A stretch of 64,000 bases of DNA from Euglena gracilis (lineage: Eukaryota > Euglenida > Euglenophyceae > Euglenales): positions 25,962,541 through 26,026,540 of the forward strand of contig CP154957.1 in assembly GCA_039621445.1 (NCBI GenBank), in the 5' to 3' direction. Within the stretch, counting starts at the first letter, position 1. Each line of letters opens with the position of its first letter. The notes beneath the pieces are model-generated. The model was given only the letters and a program-made list of their open reading frames with translations. It was not told where the DNA came from and made no database searches. Positions 11,135-20,900 of the stretch are shown here, one piece after another. Both the position numbers and the translations under genes were made by a program.

Positions 11135-12903
11135 ACAGTAGGGGCATTAGTATTGTGCACCTCCAAATTTTGTGGGCAGCATCCAACCCCCAACTCCAAA
11201 GCCTCTGCCAGCCCATGGGGTATGGTGATGGTATGTTTGACGGTGTGTGCACACGTGCACGTCCCTGTCCCGCACAACAGTGCCCCAGCCAGCTGAGAGA
11301 ACCCAGATGAGAGCTAACTCTTGTGATCCCTGGCCCCTCCCCAATTCCAAGCCAACCCCAGCTTGGGCAAGGGGGGGCAAGGTGGTCCATAGCCAAGGTG
11401 GCCCGAAAGGGGGGGGGGGGCAGGGGGTCAAAAAGGGGGGGTTTCCATGAAGGGATGAGATCTTAGCAACCCCAATTGGTTTCTCATGAGGGCTACAAAA
11501 TCTGAGGTGGGGTCAAATAAATTTGCTGAATTGAGCGTTTTGTCTCACTGCTTCCACCCAGAAATGCCTCGGAACCCTCAACAGTGCTGGGGACTCTCGA
11601 AGGTTCCTATGATGACAGGCTGCATGGTACTGGGGACCCTGACAATTTTTTTGCGGACAAATTCCCAGGCACGGCTGTTTCCCGGGGGATATACAGATAC
11701 ACAGATGTGTACAAATACACATCCACACACCTATGGGCAGGCAAGAGGGAGAAAAAGATACGGGATGGAGAGTTTGGCAAACAAACAGTAGACACAGAAT
11801 TTTAACAGCCTAGCTAAATACATACACGTGATGAACCAGAAACTTTGATGTGTAATTGTGGCGCACCTGCAACGCCTCCTCTGATTGTCCACCGCATTCG
11901 CTGGTGGTCCAAGGCGCACTGTCCCCGCAGAGGTGGGGCAACACCTGACCGCAGGAAAAAAGTCTGACATCATCATTTGCTGCACCGTTGCTGTACACGT
12001 GTTGGGCAAAGGGAATGCCTCTTGAGCGTCTCGGCCCCGGTACTGGCAGTACAGGGCCATGGCGGGTGGCAGTTGCTCCCGGCAAGTGGTCTGCGCCGCG
12101 GCGTAGATCCCCGGCAGGACACGGCTGGCCGCGGTGCGGATTTCCCTTTCCACCGCCACCCCCTGTGGGCCAAGAGGGGCGAGATGTGTAAAGCGGCAGT
12201 CGCGGGAGAGGAGCCAGCCGTGGGGAGTGCATGACGGCTGCCAGGGCGGGGGAGGGGCAAGACCATACCACACCTCGATGCCGTACTCCACGCACAGGAG
12301 CTGGAACGCCTTCTCCCCGCTGGTGAGGCTGTCCGACAACCGCGATCCCTTCGCGACCAGCTCCCGAACCTGGTCTCGCACTGCGCGTTGTTGCTGCCGT
12401 AGCGCAGGCCTGAGAGTAGATGGCACAACGGTGGTGGTCCCCTGGATGGAAATGAGTGGCCATGCTCGCAACATCAGGGTCGTTTTGGAGATGTAGCTCC
12501 TCGTGTCTAAAGACCCAGGTACCCATTTTCCGTATTTTTCCATATATTTCTTTCATGCATTCTCCTGGTCCTATTCTTGGTCTTTATTCCTCTCAAAAAT
12601 ATTTTGTAAGCATCGCCAATGTGCAGTCAAACACTACATAAGAAATGTGGGTGTTGCATCATGCTGTTATCCTCCGAGCAACACAAACAGTGCAGCACAC
12701 AAATCATGCTGGGCGTAGTTCAGGAGCAGGCGGGCAGCATCCTGGATCGCCTTCAGGTGGGTTGGGTAGCGGCGCTTGAAGAACCACGACCGGTTGTCCA
12801 GCCACCCTAAGACACGCACGGCACACGCTTGGCTGGAGATGGTGTGGGCGGCCCGCACACCTTGCACCTTGGTGTAGTGCAGGTCGAGGGGGAGCTGGGT
12901 CAT
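6114..12903 (-). CDS. CDK5RAP3: C53 / CDK5RAP3 homologue
   Basis: C53 is the adaptor of the UFM1 ligase complex at the ER that links ribosome stalling to ER-phagy, through short IDWG motifs that bind UFM1 and ATG8. Exons fitted: 12903-12861, 12806-about 12700, 12506-12274, 12162-11986, 11944-11867, 11020-10895, 10793-10713, 10598-10491, 9749-9669, 7710-7675, 6684-6556, 6185-6114 (stop TGA). From 12506 on all internal junctions are phase 0. The start MTQLPLDLHYTKVQGWLDNR matches the family's N-terminus. A coiled-coil segment ends LLCVEYGIE; then come EMEIDWGD (one IDWG motif), LQFLNEALE joined to LQAFLRERLAQQQ, KLTSKTARHLVLLGTS, and the family's C-terminal tail ending VGDINTL. About 45 residues of the usual N-terminal helical domain, between the exons at 12.7 and 12.5 kb, were not found: a missed exon or a real deletion. 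The animal protein has several IDWG motifs; here I see one. Confidence 0.9.
6786..7640. repeat. G/C homopolymer cassette in a C53 intron
   Basis: The intron between the exons ending at 7675 and starting at 6684 holds C- and G-runs at 7156-7182, 7320-7450 and 7530-7615, plus a hairpin of the form TTTTTTCGGCGC / GGCGCCGAAAA at 7497-7522. Open frames here are Pro/Gly repeats. No exon seen. Confidence 0.7.
8101..8316. repeat. Repeats of the CCTGCAACC-TGACC-G-run type
   Basis: Three imperfect copies of a unit with cctgcaaccc(c)tgacc followed by a G-run and gtcg, between 8110 and 8310. The unit resembles the interior of the cassette at 40.93-41.18 kb. The rest of the C53 intron, from 7.75 to 9.67 kb, is AT-rich or homopolymeric and shows no exon. 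Confidence 0.6.
10005..10075. repeat. Dispersed repeat, copy 1 (second copy near 17.28-17.40 kb)
   Basis: Shares CGAAAATGCC(C)AA followed by a C-run, TGCCC, CCCACAG and then AAGAAGCCTGATC with 17279-17405. Both copies lie inside introns of minus-strand genes (C53 here, RPIA there) and both follow a G-run. Confidence 0.6.
11099..11131. repeat. (CA)n microsatellite
   Basis: About 16 CA units within an intron of the C53 gene, just upstream on the minus strand of the exon carrying the IDWG motif. Confidence 0.97.
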
Positions 12904-13569
12904 GGCATCTCCCCAGCCGCCCTGCGCAGCCAGCAGTGCCCACGCCGTGGCAAAACCTTGGCCCTGTCGGGGCACTGCCAACCGAACCAACTGCCAACAA
13001 ATTTATGGTCACACGGACCCCTGACTCTGGGTCAAAATGGGACTAAAATGGCCTTGAATGACCTAAAATGGGCACACTTTGGGGGCTGGGGTATAACGTT
13101 TGCTGACGAGTATTTTTTTACTGGTGACGGGGGAGCCTCGTACATCAGCACACATTGGATGCACATTGTATTCTCGTGTTTGAACCATTTTTGGATAGTT
13201 GGCCCACTCCACTCCACGCCACAGCGCTCGACCTGTTGCCCCACTCCAACGAATCCAGCATCACTGACCTTGGTCACGGTTCAGGGTGGCGAACAAGTCC
13301 ATTTATTTCTCTGGCTGAATTCCTCAAATGCCGAACAGCTTTTGAGAAAGAACGGTGCCCAATCGCACCAGAACGATACTCAAGAAGAACACAGAGCCAA
13401 ACAGTGGCACAGAAGCGAACAGTGGTTCCTTTCAAGACTCCTGGGCACAGGGAACCTGGCAGAAGGAGAACATCTGAAAAAAAAAATGATTTGCTCTGGA
13501 CGATGGAAGAAAGGTGAGATAGGAAAATTCGGCACAAAGCGACGGCAGGACAATTTTTTGAGGGGGGTC

Positions 13570-14300
13570 TGAACACCCTCTGGGGATGGTGTGGCAAAAG
13601 TTTAGGCCGAAAATCAGTCATCTTTGGCGTCTGCTGTTCAGTGAGGGAGTCCCCCCACCTCCCACTTTGACAGGAGGAGTGGTTCCAGGCCACCCCCCTA
13701 TCCTTATGTTGAATTCTGGCTGGTCTAATGGAACATTTTCTCGGTGCAGTTTTTTTCCCCCCACGGATGAAGTTATTTCTGGGGGGGGTGGGGGGGGGGG
13801 GGGGGGAGGGGGTCGTTCAGGGGGGGGGGGGGGGTGGGGATGAAGTTATTTCTGCCGAGGAAGATACCTTTCACCCCCAGCTTTGGCCATGTGGCTTGGA
13901 TTACAATGTGAGCCAACCACTATTGCGCTAGTTTCTGGTGTTCAAAACATCTTGTGAAACAATCGCTCCCAAGCTCCCCAGTGATTACAAGGGGAACATG
14001 AGGTTTATACTTTCCCTCTTTCCCAATGCTGCCAATTTTTTTGCCAGAAAAGTGCCCAACAGTGCACTTTGGGTCGGCATCGGAGGGACGGATCAGCACC
14101 CCCCCCCCGGTTCAGGGGGGGAGCGTAGACACCCTCCTGAGATGGAACCCTGGACTTTTTAGTCAATCCAAACCCCCCAGCGTCAGTTGGAAGATGCCGT
14201 TGGGGGGTGAAGGCGGAGTTGGGACTCAACGAAACGTGTCCTCGGTTCCCAATGCCAGAGCCAGCATGGACGGGGGGGGGGAACTAACTCCTACTGCAGA
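13570..14300. other. Intergenic stretch between C53 and RPIA
   Basis: G-runs at 13780-13835 and 14265-14280 and short inverted C/G runs at 14100-14120. No exon recognised between the C53 start at 12903 and the RPIA 3' end near 14.5 kb, so regulatory sequence for C53 should lie here, but no motif stands out. Confidence 0.5.
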
Positions 14301-14524
14301 CATTTGACTTTGTGTTCCTACATCTGGAATTTGCAAGATGGAGCGTGCAGTAAGACACGGCACAAGAAGGAAGGGGACTTCAGAGGCTGACTCTCCCAAG
14401 GAGGGGACATGGATGGTCAGAGAAGGTGCCCTCTCGGATAGTTATCTTATGATACAGAACGCATACCTGTGAACGCATGCCCGAGGGGAACAAACAATTC
14501 ACAGAAAGACACAGACTTGTGGGT

Positions 14525-17500
14525 CTACAGAGTCCGCACCGGTCGAGGCCAGGAGGGGGGTGCAGCACAAGCCCGGTCGACGTCCCATGGCTCAGGCCTG
14601 GTGATGTTCGCCGTCCGGCCTGCAGGACATCCGGGCACAATGTTCATGATGGATGGCCTTGGAAGCCACCTGCCCGCCACCTTTGGCTCTCCCATGCGAA
14701 CCGCAAAGGCACCTGGCGGGACATCGCCGCACCTGCGCAACACCTCCACCCGGCCGTCGGGGTAGGCGATGTGGCACTCGGTGGCCAAGTCCTGGAACAG
14801 CCCGTGCTCAATGACGCCCACTGTGGCCTACAGAAGGGGCCCACCAACGCCGCCATTGCATCCCTTGAATAGGTAGAGCTTGGACGTTGGAGCTTGGGCA
14901 ACATTCAAGCAAGCAAAGCTGCAATCCACCAACCTATACGTCCTCGCACTTAAGCTTTTTTTTGTCGATGTGCGCAATTGCGCAAACCGATATTTTTTTA
15001 CAATTTCCTTGAACCGCCGACTGTAACTGGAAAACTAGCAAAATGCAAGATGCGCACTTCACGATACAGGTTAGAAACACGAAGGTTTCAAACTATCATC
15101 CTAACGAGCTGTCTGATACGTTTGGAGTGACAGATTCGTGTTGCTGTCTGTCAAACAGGTGGGTTGTACCCTGGCTGTTACGTCCATCTGCTTTGGTGCA
15201 TCCCTGCTGTCTGCAATTACAGGGTGATGCATAGCTGTTTGACGGCGACCGACTTTCCACCATTCGGGATGTGCGATGGTTGTGGCATAAAAAACTTTCC
15301 AGAACTCTGCCATCGACAGACCGAAATATGTGTCTACTGATGGAACATTCACGTGCCAAAATTTAGGCAATGAGGGTCGATGTGCGCATTTGCGCACACC
15401 AACCATGTGTGTATTTTGTGTAAGTGGTTGGTGTGTGTATTTGTGCACATCGACCATTTGTGTATTTGTGGATGGTTGATGTGCACAAAATGCGCACACG
15501 AACCACTTGCACAAAATACACAAATGGTTGATGTCAACCGCTTGCACAAAATGCACACGTGGTTGGTGTGTGCAAATGCGTGAATGGTTGTTGCGCGCAT
15601 TTGCGCACATCAATCACGTGAAAATTGAACATACTCCACATTTCTTATATCACCACATGAAACACAACACCTGTCTTTTCTTGGCTACAGAAAAAAAGGT
15701 TGGGAGAGGGATTTTGAGTGGGTACTTTTTGCAATGTGCAACGTAGAGCGGTGGCTTGTAATATACCTTTGTTTTACCTCCGTATTATGGAGTGCGCTTC
15801 ATCCGCAGCAGTTGGCGTACGCACTTGCGAACACCGACCATTGTTGGCGCAAAACTTTTGAAACTATTGTGTGATGAAAAAATTCTGGTTTTAGGTAATA
15901 AGAAATTGCAGTAGAACACGCTCTATGACAGGAGAAAGTTTGTCTCCGCTCAGTGTGTAAGTTTGTATGTCTTATTTCCAACCCGCACGGTCGTTTTCGC
16001 TTCTTTGTTGCGCGGGAAGACTTGATGACGTGTAACACCCCTTGATTACTGGACATTTTTCTTCAAAAAACGACTTCCAGAATTCCAAAATTGCGCATGT
16101 GAAACCTTCCTGTTTCCTCGAATTTGTCCTCGAATTTTTGCAGTTGTCGGGATTAGTCGGACTTTATTGGGGCGTGTCGGGTTTTGTCAGAATTTGTCGG
16201 AACCCACACCTCCAGAGGTCCAAAAATGTGTTGTCAGGATTTGTCGGGATTTGTCGCTGGAGGTGCTTGGTAAGGGACCGGGGGTGGAGGAACAGCTGGC
16301 TGGCAGCTGGAACCAGCGGGTACCCAACGCTGGCAAAAAAGCCCAAATCCAGCTTTGGAGGTGAAACCCCAAAAACCCCAAAAACCCCTCAAAAATGAGT
16401 TTTTTGCTCCAAAAATTTTGATCCAAAAAAATATCACTTTGTGCTGAATTCTTCTTCAAATTCTTGGGCCCAGCCCAGCTTTGCTGGGCTGGCCCCAACA
16501 TAATTTCAGCAGACCCAAAAAAGCACTGGCTAGCTGGATCTCTCCATGAAGCCTATGGATAAGGTTTGACAAAAAAAAACAACACTGAAATGCTCTATGG
16601 TGTGTTAAAATAGGGACAGTGTTTGTTTGTCAACCTGCATGGTCTTTCCTGGTCGAAATTCAACAGGAAATGCAGCCATCATAAATATTTCTGAGAATTC
16701 CAATACAAGCAAAAATGCGATGTTATATACACAACAGAAATATTTCATGAGAATACAGAATCTCTGCCCGCACCATTGAATTTCTCATTCGGGGGGGGAT
16801 GATGTAGTCATAAACGCAACATGGTCAACGACCATTAAAAAAAAACGAGGCTCAAAAAAAAAACTCTTTGATGCCTGCATTATGTTTGGCCAAACCGAAG
16901 ATCCAGTGTAAACCACACTGGGTGTATTGTAGCACAAAAAATGCATCCTTGGAGGCAGAAGACAGCATCAAATGCTTGGGTCGGCAGGCACCGGGTTCAA
17001 ACCGAAACCCCCCGTGATGGGTGGGGTTGCCCATAGCAGGCACCCCCCCCCCCCGTGGGGTCATAGCACAAGGCACCCCCTACCCCTGGGGTGGGTAAAA
17101 TCGCCTGGTGCCGTTCATCTGTTTCGCCCATTTGGATGAAACAGACAGTTTATTTCGAAATGTTATGCATTACCCAATTGGGAAAATAGCCACTTTCAGG
17201 GCCCCAGCACCTTCGGCACCGGGGCTGTGCGAAAGAACTGCCCACCCGGAATCCGACCCCTGGGGGGGGGGGGCAGGGGGCGAAAATGCCCAACCCCCCT
17301 GCCCCTGCCCACAGCACCCCCTCCCGGGGAGGGGGCAGTGCGGCTTTCCTGCGACCCCCTTTCCTGCGACCCCCCCCCCACAAACCTTAGAAAGAAGCCT
17401 GATCGGTGCGCAATAGTCGATTCTCACATTGGCACAACTGCATCATGAGGCCGCACCGCTTGAAGCCACACCTTTAACTGTGCCGCAGTGGCCCTGGGGT

Positions 17501-17804
17501 CAGGGATGCCGTGGGGGGTGAAGTCAAGGTCCAGGATGTAATTGCCCTCATCGGTAATGAACGGCTGGCCTGGGCTGGCCTCACGGCGGGCGATGCCCAC
17601 GTGCGGCCACTGCGCCTGCAGCCGCGCGGCAGTCTTGTGCCATCCGAACTTGATGACCTGCAGGCCGCCAGGAACCAATGCATTGTTTGGTGGGCCAGCA
17701 GGTGTCTTCTGCCTTTTTTTTTTTGACTGTAAAGCAAAATTTTGAAACCAATTGAGCTAGGATTTAGGAGGCGCAACGCATGCGACCTCATCTATCAGCA
17801 CACA

Positions 17805-17837
<33 letters not shown>

Positions 17838-17865
17838 CAGACACACACACACACACACACACACA

Positions 17866-17906
<41 letters not shown>

Positions 17907-20900
17907 CATACACAACACACAATATCACAACTATGAAAACACCGACCCAAACTCAATGTGTCCAACCCTATGCCCACACCTCCACTGGCAGGGCCCGGGT
18001 GGTCCCCAGCACGTCCACCTTCTTGCTGGCGTCCACAACAATGACCAGCCGGTCGGCCTGCACCTCCACATACTTCTCCCGCAGCAGGCAGCCGCCGCCC
18101 CCCTTGATGAGGCACAGCCCGCAGTCCACCTCGTCTGCCCCGTCGATGGCGACGGCGAACCGGTCAAAGCTGTCCAGGCCGGTACCGAGCCCCGCTGTCA
18201 CTCAGGCAGTCCCGCAATATGTTCACGTGACCTGCACAGCCCCAGAACCTCGGGCCGGCATCTCCTTGCCAAAAACCGTGCAGTTACGGGATGGGGGGGG
18301 GGCGTGTGTGAAAATATTCAGTCACACGATTCTGGGCCGACCCACAATCGTTCTTTTCGGCAGCCTTTCACTGCTGCCCCCCCTTAGATGCACTTTGGCT
18401 TCTGTCTGGTTTAAGGCCTGGCATTCCGCTTCTGGCCCTTTCTTCGGGGGAACTCCCAATAACTTAGGCGGCGTAAATTGCCCACGAAAAAATTGACTGA
18501 AGTGTCACCCGGAAGGCCAGAAAAATTCTCTGAAAAACAGCCAAAATTTTCGAGTTAGACATCAAGCCCAAAATTTTTCGGCGAAATTAACGACAGAACA
18601 GATGAAGCGGAAAACCACTTCAAAGATTTCTCAAATTTATTTTTAGCAGAAACCGATGGAAATACGTATCAGCAAAATGTTGTTGAAAACTTACTATTAT
18701 GAACAAACAACCAACGACAACGTCTGTCTGGCACACAGACATATATATAATGTGAGTTTATGTATAAGAAATACATGTGTACAACTGACGCATAAGCACA
18801 ACAACGAAAATAAAGTAAAATGCCTATGAAGCGGAATACCGCTTCATCTATGCACATAGTCGTGATATTACTTAAAGCGCAGCTGGACCAGCTGCTCCTG
18901 AACTGGACCAGAACAAACAAGAATACAAGTACAATTTATGCTTTACAGGATAAAAAAAGGAGGAGATACCACGTTCTGTCTTTGTGATCCACTCTACCCG
19001 ACACCGACGTTGGCCACCGTCGGTGTCGGTGGTTCCTGTGGGCTGCCGGGGCCGCAAGCGGCAGGAGCACGCACCCGGCAACCCCGTGGCACCCCGCCTT
19101 GCACTGCAGAAGACAAAAGATTTTAGGCCTAGACTGAATATAGAACTAACATTTGAGGTTCGTGGTGCAATTGGCAGTTTGGCGGTTGCGTAGTGCGCGG
19201 AACAAATTTGTTGGTCCATGAAAAGCAGGTAATGAAGACAAAGCAAGCGGTTTTCCACTTGCCTAGCAAATATTTGACACAATTTCACAAAAAGCGGACA
19301 GGCTGGACCGGGTCCAATTCGCTTCCCCGTACCTCTGAACGGTGCCCAGCCGTCAGGGGTTCGGTTACGGCTTTTGCTGGACCAGGCAGGTGATGGTACA
19401 GTCCAGGCTCCCCATTCATCTCAGGACATAAACGCTACTTTCAGTACAATGGACGTTGCATAATGCACTTTGTGGTTCAGTTGAACGTTAAACGGTTAAC
19501 AACATCGCGCGTCGAATTCCAATGCTTACAAACACAGACAGAATACAACGGCAGAATGAACAGGAGGCGGTTTTCCGCTTCATTTTAATAAGGTGCCCGA
19601 TATGCGTAACGTCACTCGCGAGCTAGATAACTGTTTACCGGTTGCGTGTACCGTCAACAGAACAACAATCATAATGTTAGCATGTAAATGGAATAACGTG
19701 GTTACAATGGCGTCCCACAGCTCCCCACAACGCCGACGCAGGGGGAGCCCCCGTCCAAGCAGGGCGGCCGGGACCCGAAGGAGTCCAAATCCAAGGAGAG
19801 CAAGGAGTCCCAGGACAAGCCCAAGGAGAAGGAGTCCAAGGACAAGCCCGACAAGAAGACCAAGGACACGCCCAAGAAGGGCGGCCGGGGGAAGCAGTCC
19901 GCCTCCTCGCAGCCTGCCCGGCACTCCTACGAGTCGTCCCCGGAACCGCCGGAGCGGAGCGCCCGACACACAGGGAGTGGTGCAATGGTGCATTATCTAT
20001 GATGTCAGTTTCATTATGTCATGTTTCAAGTTGTCAGTAATTTAATTTTTATCTCTGATGAAGCGTTTTTCCGCTTCCTTAATAAACAAACTCAGTATTT
20101 CTTTTACTATTTGATGTGTGTTCGCATTCTGCTGTAAATTGTTTCGATCAAAGTTCAAACCAAAGGCATCTCGTCGAAAGTACGGTTATCTGTGTGCTAT
20201 GACTTCCGGTCTGCGCCGCTCCCTGAAGCCGAGGAATTCCATTTGTGTTTGTCTTTGGCATGGCTGCGGAACTTGGGGCTTTGGGGGGTTGTCGGATCTG
20301 TCATCTTTGTGTAAGAAATAGGATGTTAAATACGCAAAGTGCTCAGTTTATGCCTGAGCTTTGGGATACAATACAGCTTTTCAACAATGTTCGGTGAGGT
20401 ATTTACGTTTGTTGGCTATTTCATGTTTGGGGTTATGCTGATACACTCACCATTCAGATGGTTCAGTTTTTTCGCATGCAAATGTACTTAGTTTGGGAGC
20501 CTGATACACAGGAAATTTCTTTGCTCCAGCTTGAGGAAGCGGAAAACCGCTTCTTCGTTTTTCTGTTTGTTTGCACAGGTTTTCCCTCACTACCCACTCC
20601 TTATGGCTGAGTACCTGAAGCGCGGACACATATAATACAGGTCTGTATTGTTCCTTGTCTTAGTTTTGCATTCCATTTTGGTGTTTGTAAGGTCTGTTAA
20701 ACTGATGACAAGTGCTCATTGCTGAATACGTTTGATTCATTATACCCTTTTGAAATGATGAACAATGGTATGTCTCAAAGAATTGCTGACTGCTTGAACA
20801 TCGCAGTTTCTTTACGATTCTGCATTAGAATTTTCCTGCTTTCTATCAAAGCGGTTTTCCGCTTCCTTTTGGTTTCAAGAAATTTTTATGAATGTTCCGT

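Noticed and set aside
12513-12700. Missing C53 exon in the AT-rich segment between exons 2 and 3
   Set aside because: A frame with MKEIYGKIRKMG loosely recalls the family, but stops and missing splice borders make it unconvincing.
19593-20045. 150-codon Arg/Ser/Pro-rich frame in the transposon
   Set aside because: The neighbouring Lys/Glu-rich frame has G/C at third positions and a more protein-like composition; the Arg/Ser/Pro frame is its shadow.
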